From assembly GCA_017936785.1 (NCBI GenBank), contig JAGBEV010000017.1, positions 1 to 37,820 of the forward strand: a stretch of DNA of 37,820 nucleotides, given 5' to 3'. Shown here piece after piece: positions 1 through 7,682 of this stretch. The notes under the pieces were generated by a model that did no database searches, had not been told where the DNA came from, and saw only the letters and a program-made list of their open reading frames with translations. This stretch comes from Lachnospiraceae bacterium (GTDB lineage Bacteria > Bacillota > Clostridia > Lachnospirales > Lachnospiraceae). Position 1 is the stretch's first letter. Each line of letters starts with the position of its first letter. Made by a program: the position numbers and the translations under genes.

Positions 1-447
1 AGTGGGCTCATTGATGATCCGTCGCACATTTAGCCCTGCAATCCGCCCGGCATCTCTGGTCGCCTGCCTCTGTGCATCATTGAAATACGCCGGAACTGTA
101 ATAACTGCATCTTTCACATCCTCTCCCAGATAATTTGCCGCATCTCTTTTTAATTTCCTCAAAATCATTGCCGAAATTTCCTGTGGAGAATATTTCTTTC
201 TGTCTATAGGAATCCGGACATCCTGTCCCATCTTTCTCTTTACAGAGAAAATTGTTCGTTCTGTATTTACAGCGGCCTGTCTTTTAGCGGCTTCTCCTAC
301 TAACCGCTCTCCCTGCTCTGTAAATGCCACCACAGAGGGAGTTGTCCGGATGCCTTCTGCATTGGCAATCACTACCGGCTCTCCTCCCTCCATCACTGCC
401 ACACAGCTATTGGTGGTCCCCAAATCAATTCCAATCACTTTACTCAT
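1..447 (-). CDS. dnaK: DnaK-type Hsp70 chaperone, N-terminal part only
   Basis: The minus strand reads from an ATG at 445-447 without a stop to the window edge, giving the first 149 residues of an Hsp70 chaperone; the family is about 600 residues. The protein opens with the ATPase phosphate-binding segment [11 protein letters not shown] and later shows the signature [17 protein letters not shown]. DnaK uses ATP to hold and release unfolded proteins with DnaJ and GrpE. Here the upstream neighbour is a Spo0A-family gene, not grpE, and no CIRCE heat-shock operator is visible before the start. It may therefore be a second, stand-alone Hsp70 rather than the hrcA-grpE-dnaK-dnaJ copy. The middle of the fragment (residues about 72-100) is more basic than I expect for a main DnaK. 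Family assignment is firm; paralogue status is inference. Confidence 0.93.
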   Translation of the reverse strand, partial: MSKVIGIDLGTTNSCVAVMEGGEPVVIANAEGIRTTPSVVAFTEQGERLVGEAAKRQAAVNTERTIFSVKRKMGQDVRIPIDRKKYSPQEISAMILRKLKRDAANYLGEDVKDAVITVPAYFNDAQRQATRDAGRIAGLNVRRIINEPT

Positions 448-473
448 ATCTATGTTCCTCACTTAATCATACT

Positions 474-513
474 AAAAGAGGTCAAAGAAATAACAGATAT
501 TCCTTTGACCTCT
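474..513 (-). terminator. Hairpin between spo0A-like gene and dnaK
   Basis: An 11-bp perfect inverted repeat (AGAGGTCAAAG at 477-487, CTTTGACCTCT at 503-513) with a 15-nt loop is followed on the minus strand by TTTTAG. It fits a Rho-independent terminator for the Spo0A-family gene ending at 573. It lies only 27 nt before the dnaK start, so it would sit in the dnaK leader if dnaK is read from further upstream. Confidence 0.6.
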
Positions 514-572
514 CTATTGTAGCTAAGATAGGACAAAAAGTGTATAAAAAAACTATGAAAAAGTCTGAAAAA

Positions 573-1457
573 TCAAGAAACTACTTTTGTCCTGTATTCT
601 AAACGAAGCTTGTCTGTCAGTAATGCCATAAATTCAGAATTAGTTGGCTTTCCTTTTCCTGCACATATGGTATTTCCAAACACTTCCTCTAATGTTTCCA
701 AATTTCCTCTGCGCCATGCCACCTCTATGGCATGTCTTATTGTACGTTCCACACTACTGGATGTCGTCTTGTATTTCTTTGCAATGGCGGGATATAAATA
801 TTTTGTAATATAATGCAACATATTTCTGTCATAGAATGACATGATAATCCCTTCCCTTATGTATTGATAGCCCTTGATATGAGCTGGTATTCCTATTTCA
901 AGTAGTATATTCGTTACATCCATTTCCAGATCTCCGGAGTAACTGTATCCATTTCTCATTCCTGTTGCGTTTACCGTTAACAACTCGTCTTTTTGCATTT
1001 GCTGCTTATTTAATCGGAGTACTTCTCTGGACTTGTCCATCGCTGCATTTTGTTCTTCTGCTTTCTGCATTATCTCACGTCGCTCTGCCATCTGTTTCAT
1101 ACGCTTGATCAACATACGGTTAGAAATCGGCTTCATCATATAATAATCTGCACCATATCGTAATGCCTCCTCCACCAGATTTGACATACGAAGTGCCGTT
1201 TCTATAATAATTACAGGTTTTGCTTTTGTATTTCGACAGCTGATTTCTTCTAAGATACCAATACCGTCAATTCCTGGCAATATCATATCCAAAACAACAA
1301 TATCAGGCTTTTTCTTCTGAATCGCATCTAACGCTTTTCTTCCATCCCCAGTAGCAAGAATCACATCAATACCCATATCTTCCATGGCTTTCGCTTTGCT
1401 CTCCCTATCCTGTACATTATTGTCTGCGATAATAACCCGTAATTGCGACTCCTCCAT
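573..1457 (-). CDS. spo0A: Spo0A-family response regulator, divergent
   Basis: Spo0A is the phosphorelay-controlled master regulator of sporulation entry. This 294-residue protein has an N-terminal receiver (D12, phospho-acceptor D57, T87, K109) and a full Spo0A C-terminal DNA-binding domain from about residue 178; the recognition helix is around [14 protein letters not shown]. The start at 1457 is preceded by GGAGG at good spacing; longer in-frame starts have no such site. Oddities: the acidic pocket reads ADNN where Spo0A normally has two adjacent acids, the linker of about 50 residues is long, and the helix has S and T where canonical Spo0A has R and A (SRVERAIRH). The usual neighbour spoIVB is absent; orphan two-component genes lie upstream. 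It is either the organism's only Spo0A or, more likely, a paralogue. Family certain, role less so. Confidence 0.85.
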   Translation of the reverse strand: MEESQLRVIIADNNVQDRESKAKAMEDMGIDVILATGDGRKALDAIQKKKPDIVVLDMILPGIDGIGILEEISCRNTKAKPVIIIETALRMSNLVEEALRYGADYYMMKPISNRMLIKRMKQMAERREIMQKAEEQNAAMDKSREVLRLNKQQMQKDELLTVNATGMRNGYSYSGDLEMDVTNILLEIGIPAHIKGYQYIREGIIMSFYDRNMLHYITKYLYPAIAKKYKTTSSSVERTIRHAIEVAWRRGNLETLEEVFGNTICAGKGKPTNSEFMALLTDKLRLEYRTKVVS

Positions 1458-1610
1458 AAAAAATCCTCCATTCTGCCACACCAAATTGCAACATTCAATT
1501 TTCTTTGACAAACTTAATATACACATGTCTGTCACATTGTTATGGAAAATTTTATGAATTCATCTGTATTTAAAAGGGAATTAAAATGGAATTTGCGAAA
1601 AATCTTGTTT

Positions 1611-2402
1611 TTATTGTATATATCTGTCTAAAAGTGCTGTCCTGTTTTCGGACCAGCTGTAATCTAATAGGTATTCTCCAATGTACTGTTCTTTTACACT
1701 CTGATTTCCCTCCAGCATTTCATACAGGTCACAGTCAAACGTCTCTGTGTCGACTCTTCTGCTTCCTCGTGAGACAACCAGCATTTCCTCTGCTCCATAA
1801 GACCGGAGTTCTGCCTGTAATGTCTTAACTATCTTACTGCAAAGATTCTGCGTGGACTCATCATTTAATCTGTCCTCCCACAATACATTGATGATCTGTT
1901 CTGTTGTGACAATTCCGCCACGGCGGTCAATCAGAAGTGCCAAAAGTTCCTTTGCTTTTGCACTTTTAAACATAATTGGCTTTTCATCTACAAACACATC
2001 GAAATATCCAAAAGTTCTTGCATAAATCCTCTTCTTTTTTCGTCTCGACAACAAACGGGCGGTTTCTACCGCATACCTCAATTCTTCCTCAGAATATGGT
2101 TTTGTCAGATAAGCTGCTGCATGAAGTTTCAACGCATCCATCGCATATTTTTCATAGCCTGTAATATAAATAAGCATGATATCCGGATTCTTCTTGCGCA
2201 ATTCATGCCCCAGAAGGATTCCATCCATCTCCGTCATCTGGATGTCCAGGATAGCCAAATCTACTGTATGCTTGTCTGCATAACGCAGTGCCTCTGTAGC
2301 ACTCTGGAACATCCCTTCTATCTCTAATTCCTTGATATTCTCTGCTTCATACATAAACACCTTTATTGCCACAATTTCATCATCAACGATAATTGTTTTC
2401 AT
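1611..2402 (-). CDS. Response regulator, receiver plus SARP-type winged helix
   Basis: The 263-residue protein has an N-terminal receiver with acidic D7/D8, phospho-acceptor D53, T81 and K101. A winged-helix DNA-binding domain follows (about residues 125-220), then the start of a BTAD-like helical segment (YIGEYLLDYSW), a layout seen in SARP-type regulators of Clostridia. It should act as a DNA-binding transcription factor controlled by phosphorylation. Its start overlaps the stop of the upstream kinase by one base (TGATG), so the two are translationally coupled and probably a cognate pair. The BTAD region is cut very short compared with full SARP activators, as is usual for this receiver-linked form. 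Target genes cannot be read from the sequence. Confidence 0.85.
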   Translation of the reverse strand: MKTIIVDDEIVAIKVFMYEAENIKELEIEGMFQSATEALRYADKHTVDLAILDIQMTEMDGILLGHELRKKNPDIMLIYITGYEKYAMDALKLHAAAYLTKPYSEEELRYAVETARLLSRRKKKRIYARTFGYFDVFVDEKPIMFKSAKAKELLALLIDRRGGIVTTEQIINVLWEDRLNDESTQNLCSKIVKTLQAELRSYGAEEMLVVSRGSRRVDTETFDCDLYEMLEGNQSVKEQYIGEYLLDYSWSENRTALLDRYIQ

Positions 2403-3064
2403 CAGTCCGTTCTTCCTCCTCCGGCAACCTTACCATATTCACGGTTTCTGGCATTCTCCACAGGAATCGCAATTTGGAACTTAATCTCCTTCTCTGGCTC
2501 ATTTTCCAGCTTCAAGGTTCCATTCATCAGCTTTTCCAGACGAATCCTGATATGATCAATCAGTTCCTGATCCGGATGGTACTTCATTTCCTCTTCCTCC
2601 TCCGAAATGGTACTGCTAAGAACAATCTCTATTACATACTTTTCTTCCTCACAAAAGCTTCTGATAATCACCTTTCCACCTTCTTCGGCCTTGCACAGCC
2701 CATTCTGAATGACGTTTTCTACCAATGGCTGCACACTCAACGGTGGAATAAAAAAGTCTTCCTCCTGCAGATCATACTCGACCTGTACCTTAGCAAATCT
2801 TGCCATTTCAATGCTGCCATATGCCTTTACCTGCTCCATTTCATTGCGGAAAGGAACAGCCTCTCCGTTTTCCATGGCATTGAGATTATAACGAAGATAC
2901 TTTGAAAACTCATCAATCAGATGACATGCCTGACGACGGTCTATGATGGTAGCACATTTTATCGTATTTAGAGCATTAAAAATAAAATGTTGGTTTAATT
3001 GACCTGCCTGCAATTCTTCCTGCATACTTTTTAACTCCTGTAAATCTTTTTCCTGGTATCCCAT
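2402..3064 (-). CDS. Soluble LytS-like sensor histidine kinase, degenerate ATP site
   Basis: The 220-residue protein carries the His_kinase box of the LytS/YehU type (LNQHFIFNALNTIK, phospho-acceptor H26) and an N-box (QPLVENVIQNG, around residues 112-122). There is no membrane segment or sensor domain before the kinase core. The region where the G1 box (D-x-G-x-G) should follow reads instead as Ser/Thr and a run of glutamates (about residues 150-160), so nucleotide binding may be weak or lost. Upstream is a receiver-only protein, 41 nt away; downstream the SARP-type response regulator overlaps by one base. It may work as a kinase, phosphatase or scaffold within this cluster; the activity is unknown. 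Confidence 0.82.
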   Translation of the reverse strand: MGYQEKDLQELKSMQEELQAGQLNQHFIFNALNTIKCATIIDRRQACHLIDEFSKYLRYNLNAMENGEAVPFRNEMEQVKAYGSIEMARFAKVQVEYDLQEEDFFIPPLSVQPLVENVIQNGLCKAEEGGKVIIRSFCEEEKYVIEIVLSSTISEEEEEMKYHPDQELIDHIRIRLEKLMNGTLKLENEPEKEIKFQIAIPVENARNREYGKVAGGGRTD

Positions 3065-3105
3065 AGTTTCTCTCCATTCTCATAATTTAACATCCTACTA
3101 GTGTC

Positions 3106-3534
3106 TTATTTATTGATTTCCTGATGAATAACCTGAAACAATTCTCTGTAGTTAATCGGCTTCATAATATATCCATTCATACCCGCTCTCCGTACCTGCT
3201 CCATTCTCCGGGGCATTAAATCAGCAGAAACAGCATAAATACCGACCTCCCTACTATCTCTCCTTCCAGACTGACGGATTTGATGCGCTGCATGATACCC
3301 GTCCAGTTCCATCATATGGACATCCAGAAAGATTGCCGTATACTCCTCTTCTTCAGATTGCAGGTATCTCGTGACGGCTTCTTCGCCACTTTCCACAGTA
3401 TCTACTGCCAGCCCCTTTTCTGACAGCAAGATCTTTATCGCCTCACGGCATAATCTGTCATCATCGGCAAACAATATCCGTTCTCCCTGAAACTCCTCCA
3501 CTCCATCCATTTGGTCTTCCAATATAAACTTCAT
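3106..3534 (-). CDS. Receiver-only response regulator
   Basis: The 142-residue protein is a single CheY-like receiver with D24-D26, phospho-acceptor D71 in the context IFLDVHMMELDG, S103 and K125 (IMKP). There is no output domain. The first 17 residues are an acidic lead-in. Its ATG follows the LysR stop directly (TAAATG) and the kinase gene begins 41 nt downstream, so it belongs to the LysR-receiver-kinase-regulator operon. The sequence is closest in style to receivers attached to hybrid kinases, so it may pass phosphate to or from the neighbouring kinase; that is inference. Confidence 0.85.
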   Translation of the reverse strand: MKFILEDQMDGVEEFQGERILFADDDRLCREAIKILLSEKGLAVDTVESGEEAVTRYLQSEEEEYTAIFLDVHMMELDGYHAAHQIRQSGRRDSREVGIYAVSADLMPRRMEQVRRAGMNGYIMKPINYRELFQVIHQEINK

Positions 3535-4452
3535 TTACAGCTCCTCAACAACTTTTCTTACTTCCTCCAGAAACATATTTTCATACTGGCTCAACTGGTA
3601 CCCCTTCGGATAAATATATAAGTCCTTCATCACTCTGCGGTAATCAGCACAGGGTTTCTGAAACAAATGATACCTTTCCAGAATTTTTTGAGGAATCGGA
3701 GACACCCACATAAAAGTATTTTTTTCATCTGCAAGCAGATCAAATTGGCTCCCTCTTTCATATACATAAATGCATCGTTCCACATTCCTATCCAGGCTTG
3801 GGGTAATGTCATTATGTACCAGAGAAGGAATTACGGTATCCCCATGTAAAATCTCGATGCACTTTTCCAAATCTTCATACAATACCGTCTCCTTTTCTGA
3901 CAGTGGATTGTCCTTCGACATAATAAATACATACTCAAATTCCAACAACGGCTCATAAGTCAGTCCCTCTAATTGTAGCATAGATAGAAAATATTTCTCA
4001 TATCGTACATCATAGCGGATAATCCCACTGGTATATTTCTGTTCCACAATATCGTTGATCGTATCAAGGGAATTTGTCTCATTAAAGTAAATTTCCATTT
4101 TCCTGCCATCATCGATCCGGTGCATAAATCTGGTAAAACCATGTGTGATATAGCTGGCTCTTGGAGCTGCCACACTTAATTCCACTCTGTTTTCCACCGG
4201 CATCTGACTGAACCTCTCCAGACTTTCCAGCTGCTTCATCACCTGGTGAGCCTCATTTAGAAATTCTTTTCCCTTTTTCGTTGGAACCATTCCTTTGTTT
4301 TTTCGTAAAAACAATTTAAATCCTATTTTCTGCTCTAAATCCTTAATCATCTTACTTAGATTAGGCTGGCTGACTGAGAGTCTTTTTGCAGCGTTCGTTA
4401 CCGAGCCACATTTTTCTACTTCCAGTGCGTATTTTAGACTTGTTAAATTCAA
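3535..4452 (-). CDS. LysR-family transcriptional regulator (TTG start)
   Basis: The N-terminal winged helix is plain (LTSLKYALEVEKCGSVTNAA through LSVSQPNLSKMIKDLEQKIG), followed by a substrate-binding-like effector domain, 305 residues in all. I place the start at a TTG at 4450-4452 because AGGAGGAGG lies just upstream and the LysR domain begins there; the longer reading from 4512 adds 20 residues unlike the family and has no ribosome site. It is the first gene of a cluster with a receiver protein, a kinase and a SARP-type regulator. It is divergent from asnS, with a 207-nt spacer carrying two Spo0A-box-like sites. The ligand is unknown. Confidence 0.88.
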   Translation of the reverse strand: MNLTSLKYALEVEKCGSVTNAAKRLSVSQPNLSKMIKDLEQKIGFKLFLRKNKGMVPTKKGKEFLNEAHQVMKQLESLERFSQMPVENRVELSVAAPRASYITHGFTRFMHRIDDGRKMEIYFNETNSLDTINDIVEQKYTSGIIRYDVRYEKYFLSMLQLEGLTYEPLLEFEYVFIMSKDNPLSEKETVLYEDLEKCIEILHGDTVIPSLVHNDITPSLDRNVERCIYVYERGSQFDLLADEKNTFMWVSPIPQKILERYHLFQKPCADYRRVMKDLYIYPKGYQLSQYENMFLEEVRKVVEEL

Positions 4453-4538
4453 AAAACCTCCTCCTAGTAACCCTGTTTTAACAATCTTATCGCCTGCTGT
4501 TTGGCTTGTCAACCAATGTTTTGCATGATTTTTGCCTA

Positions 4539-4565
4539 TTCGACACTATTAGACACTCTTCGACC
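4539..4565 (-). promoter_or_regulatory. Tandem Spo0A-box-like sites
   Basis: TTCGACA at 4539-4545 is the exact complement of the Spo0A box TGTCGAA. A second near match, TTCGACC, lies at 4559-4565, about two helical turns away. Both are in the spacer between the LysR-led cluster and asnS, about 90-110 nt upstream of the LysR start. The match is seen directly; binding is inferred from the known consensus and the nearby Spo0A-family gene. Confidence 0.5.
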
Positions 4566-4592
4566 GAAATTCTTTTTCTTTTCAACCTTTAC

Positions 4593-4623
4593 TTGACTAT
4601 CTCCCAAAAATAGGAAATACTAT
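4593..4623 (+). promoter_or_regulatory. Putative asnS promoter
   Basis: TTGACT at 4593-4598 is a good -35. The -10 may be AATACT (4616-4621, spacing 17) or TACTAT (4618-4623, spacing 19). It leads to the asnS ATG at 4660 with GAAAGGA upstream. No T-box is visible in this short leader. Confidence 0.5.
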
Positions 4624-4659
4624 ATATGATATAAAATTACAGAAAGGATATTATTTCTT

Positions 4660-6051
4660 ATGGAACTGATTCATTTAAAACAAATCTTTAAAAATCCCCA
4701 GGAGTATCTTGAAAAAGACTTGACAGTCTGTGGCTGGATTCGCAGCATCCGTGATTCCAAAGCATTTGGATTTATCGTGATAAACGATGGTACTTTCTTT
4801 GAACCGCTGCAGATAGTATATAATGACACCTTGGAAAATATATCAGATATCCGAAAACTCAATGTAGGGGCTGCTCTGATCGTTACCGGCAAATTAGTCG
4901 CGACTCCTCAGGCAAAACAACCCTTTGAAATCCAGGCATCTCAAATTGAAATTGAAGGGGCTTCTACACCAGATTATCCACTTCAAAAGAAACGGCACAG
5001 CTTCGAATATCTTCGTACTATTTCTCACCTGAGACCACGTACCAATACCTTTCAGGCTGTTTTCCGTGTCCGCTCCCTGATTGCATACGCCATTCATCAG
5101 TTTTTCCAGGAGCGTGATTTCGTCTATGTGCATACTCCGCTCATCACTGCCAATGACTGTGAAGGTGCTGGTGAGATGTTCCGTGTAACTACTCTGGATA
5201 TGGAAAATCCTCCTAAAAATCCAGATGGTTCCATTGACTATACCAAGGATTTCTTTAATAAAGAGACAAGTCTTACTGTAAGTGGCCAGTTAAACGGAGA
5301 GACCTATGCTATGGCATTTCGTAATATCTATACCTTCGGTCCTACCTTCCGTGCAGAAAATTCCAACACCACCCGTCATGCAGCGGAATTCTGGATGATC
5401 GAGCCGGAAATTGCTTTTGCTGATCTGGAAGATGATATGATGCTGGCAGAAAGCATGATGAAATATATCATCCATTTTGTACTGGAACATGCACCAGAAG
5501 AAATGAATTTCTTCAACAGCTTTGTGGATAAAGGATTACTGGACCGTCTCCACAATGTGGTGGATTCCGACTTCGCTCATATCACCTATACTGAGGCCAT
5601 AGATCTTTTGAAAAAACACAATGATAAATTCACCTACAAGGTGGAATGGGGATGTGACCTTCAGACAGAGCACGAACGCTACCTGACAGAAGAAATCTTC
5701 AAGCGTCCAGTCTTTGTGACAGACTATCCAAAGGAAATCAAAGCTTTCTATATGAAACTGAATGAGGACGGAAAAACAGTTGCCGCTATGGACTGCCTGG
5801 TTCCTGGAATTGGAGAGATCATCGGCGGAAGCCAGCGTGAAGAAAACTATGATGTCCTTGTCAGCCGTATGAAGGAGCTTGGAATGAACACAGACAGTTA
5901 TGATTTTTATCTGGATCTGCGCAAATATGGTACAGCACGTCATGCCGGCTTTGGTCTTGGCTTTGAACGTTGTGTCATGTATCTGACAGGAATGGCAAAC
6001 ATCCGCGATGTCCTTCCATTCCCACGTACCGTTGGAAACTGCGATTTATAA
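4660..6051 (+). CDS. asnS: Asparaginyl-tRNA synthetase
   Basis: This cytoplasmic class IIb enzyme charges tRNA-Asn with asparagine using ATP. The 463-residue protein has the N-terminal OB-fold anticodon-binding domain (about residues 15-105; [17 protein letters not shown]) and a class II catalytic core. Motif 2 is [20 protein letters not shown] and motif 3 is [16 protein letters not shown] near the end; length is normal. The N-terminal core [15 protein letters not shown] and the final [10 protein letters not shown] are typical of AsnS rather than AspRS. It is one of very few plus-strand genes, read alone from its own promoter and closed by a strong hairpin at 6098-6135. Confidence 0.97.
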   Translation: MELIHLKQIFKNPQEYLEKDLTVCGWIRSIRDSKAFGFIVINDGTFFEPLQIVYNDTLENISDIRKLNVGAALIVTGKLVATPQAKQPFEIQASQIEIEGASTPDYPLQKKRHSFEYLRTISHLRPRTNTFQAVFRVRSLIAYAIHQFFQERDFVYVHTPLITANDCEGAGEMFRVTTLDMENPPKNPDGSIDYTKDFFNKETSLTVSGQLNGETYAMAFRNIYTFGPTFRAENSNTTRHAAEFWMIEPEIAFADLEDDMMLAESMMKYIIHFVLEHAPEEMNFFNSFVDKGLLDRLHNVVDSDFAHITYTEAIDLLKKHNDKFTYKVEWGCDLQTEHERYLTEEIFKRPVFVTDYPKEIKAFYMKLNEDGKTVAAMDCLVPGIGEIIGGSQREENYDVLVSRMKELGMNTDSYDFYLDLRKYGTARHAGFGLGFERCVMYLTGMANIRDVLPFPRTVGNCDL

Positions 6052-6097
6052 ATTCCGTTTCCCATAATTATCATTTCCAGCTTTAGCTCTATGGCGC

Positions 6098-6135
6098 AAA
6101 AAAAAGTCAGATAATATAATTGTCTGACTTTTTTT
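6098..6135. terminator. Bidirectional Rho-independent terminator
   Basis: AGTCAGA (6105-6111) pairs with TCTGACT (6123-6129), extended by an A-tract on the left (6098-6104) and a T-tract on the right (6130-6135). It serves asnS on the plus strand and the glycosyltransferase (ending at 6170) on the minus strand. Confidence 0.88.
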
Positions 6136-6169
6136 ATTGTTCTGTTAAAATCTGCCATCCTCTTTTTTG

Positions 6170-7126
6170 TCATACTGTTTCCTTTGTATATAATATACTC
6201 TCAATAATATATCTTGGACGCTGCTTCACTTCCATATAAATTTTTCCTACATACTCCCCGATCACACCCAGTGCCAGCAGCTGAAGTCCTCCAATCCCCC
6301 AGACAGAAACAACAATGGTTGTCCACCCAGCCACGGTCTTTCCGTATATCCATACTGCAAAAAAATAGATAAGCATCAGCACACTGATAGAGAACAATAA
6401 CATTCCAAGAAAGGTGATCATACGGATTGGTTTTACACTGCAGGAGGTGATTCCATCAATGGCAAAAGCAAGCATCTTTTTTAATGGATATTTGGACTCT
6501 CCGGCAAAACGTTCCTGTCTCTCATAATAAACAACATCGGTCTCATATCCTATCATCGGTACCAGACCCCTGAGAAACAGATTGACTTCTTTAAACTGTG
6601 CCAACCCTTCCAGTGCTCTCTTACTCATCAAGCGGTAATCGGCATGGTCCTCCAATGTATCTGCACCCATCACTTTCATCAGCTTATAAAATGCATGGGC
6701 AGTTCCCCTTTTGAATATGGTATCTGTGGCTCTGGTTGAACGGACCCCATAGACAATTTCCTTTCCCTCTGCAAACTTATCAATAAATTGTTCAATTGCT
6801 CCCACGTCGTCCTGCAGGTCAGCATCCAGAGAAATAGCAGCATCCGCATAGTCCTTTGCCGTCATGAGTCCGGCAAGCAGAGCATTCTGATGTCCTCTGT
6901 TATGTGCCAGATTAATCCCTACAAAAATGGGATTTTCTTCATGAAGCTGGGAAATAATATTCCATGTAGTATCCTTGGAACCATCGTTAACAAAAGCAAT
7001 CCGGCTGGCTCCGGAAATTTTTCCCTTTTTCATCAGAGCCTCCATAATGCTTTTTAGCCGTTTTGATGTTTCCGGCAACACTTCCTGTTCATTATAACAG
7101 GGAATTACCAGCCAAATTGTCTTCAT
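6170..7126 (-). CDS. GT2 glycosyltransferase, GtrB/DPM-like, membrane-anchored
   Basis: The 318-residue protein starts with the GT-A fold opening VIPCYNEQEVLPETS and has the nucleotide-sugar motif SLDADLQDD (around residues 98-106), as in polyprenyl-phosphate glycosyltransferases such as GtrB and DPM1. Two membrane helices follow near residues 230-300, then a short basic tail with RPRYIIE. It should move a sugar from a nucleotide donor onto undecaprenyl phosphate at the inner face of the membrane, for cell-wall or surface-glycan decoration. The sugar is not readable. It lies 28 nt downstream of yqeY on the same strand, and an AGGAGAGG ribosome site precedes its ATG. Confidence 0.9.
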   Translation of the reverse strand: MKTIWLVIPCYNEQEVLPETSKRLKSIMEALMKKGKISGASRIAFVNDGSKDTTWNIISQLHEENPIFVGINLAHNRGHQNALLAGLMTAKDYADAAISLDADLQDDVGAIEQFIDKFAEGKEIVYGVRSTRATDTIFKRGTAHAFYKLMKVMGADTLEDHADYRLMSKRALEGLAQFKEVNLFLRGLVPMIGYETDVVYYERQERFAGESKYPLKKMLAFAIDGITSCSVKPIRMITFLGMLLFSISVLMLIYFFAVWIYGKTVAGWTTIVVSVWGIGGLQLLALGVIGEYVGKIYMEVKQRPRYIIESILYTKETV

Positions 7127-7154
7127 ATTCTTATACCTCTCCTGTAACCAGCAT

Positions 7155-7601
7155 TTATTTCATCATACTGCCCAAAACGGAATTGACCAGCTTACCATCT
7201 GCCTTTCCCTTTACTTTCGGCATCAAAATTTTCATAATCTTTCCCTTCTCCTGCGGTGTTGGCTCAACAATCTCCAACTCAGCCAGAACCTCTTCAATCA
7301 CTGTCTTAATCTCTGCTTCTTCCATCATCTTCGGCGCATATTCCTCCAATACCTTAATGGTAAATTTACACTCCTCAATGATGTCTGTACGGTCAGCGGG
7401 AGTCATTTCCAGAGTTTCTTTTGCCTGCTTGATCTGCTTTAAGATAACCTGGTTTTCCTCCTCCTCTGTTAAGTCTGCCCGTTTATCAATCTGTACATTC
7501 TTTAATCCTGTCAAAAGCATGGACAAAACATCCTTCCGCTGTTTATCATGCGCTTTCATTGCCTTAACCATTTCACCACGAATAAAATCAATCTTTGTCA
7601 T
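7155..7601 (-). CDS. yqeY: GatB/YqeY domain protein
   Basis: This 148-residue helical protein matches the YqeY family throughout: the opening IDFIRGEMVKAMKAHDKQRKDVLSM, and the C-terminal helical bundle shared with the tail of GatB/GatE (KGKIMKILMPKVKGKADG). GatB tails bind tRNA in the amidotransferase; free YqeY proteins are thought to bind tRNA but have no firm function. Length is normal. GGAGG precedes the ATG. It is followed at 28 nt by the glycosyltransferase, probably in one transcript. Confidence 0.92.
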   Translation of the reverse strand: MTKIDFIRGEMVKAMKAHDKQRKDVLSMLLTGLKNVQIDKRADLTEEEENQVILKQIKQAKETLEMTPADRTDIIEECKFTIKVLEEYAPKMMEEAEIKTVIEEVLAELEIVEPTPQEKGKIMKILMPKVKGKADGKLVNSVLGSMMK

Positions 7602-7631
7602 TTCAAACTATCCTCCATTCTTTCATAAAAC

Positions 7632-7659
7632 ATGCCTGTACGAAACAACGCACAGGCAT
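7632..7659 (-). terminator. Hairpin after the secreted protein gene
   Basis: An 8-bp perfect stem (ATGCCTGT at 7632-7639, ACAGGCAT at 7652-7659) with a 12-nt loop lies 24 nt beyond the stop of the secreted protein on the minus strand. The T-run after it (GTTTTATG) is short, so termination may be partial and allow read-through into yqeY. Confidence 0.5.
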
Positions 7660-7682
7660 AGATATTGTATCACAAATTGCAA

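Noticed and set aside
324-602. 92-codon plus-strand frame over the dnaK start
   Set aside because: It is antisense to dnaK coding sequence and reads as low-information sequence.
4452-4660. Possible T-box before asnS
   Set aside because: The leader is too short after the promoter and has no T-box core sequence or antiterminator-like structure.
5940-6173. 77-codon minus-strand frame over the asnS end
   Set aside because: It overlaps the asnS 3' end and the terminator hairpin, has no family likeness and no ribosome site.
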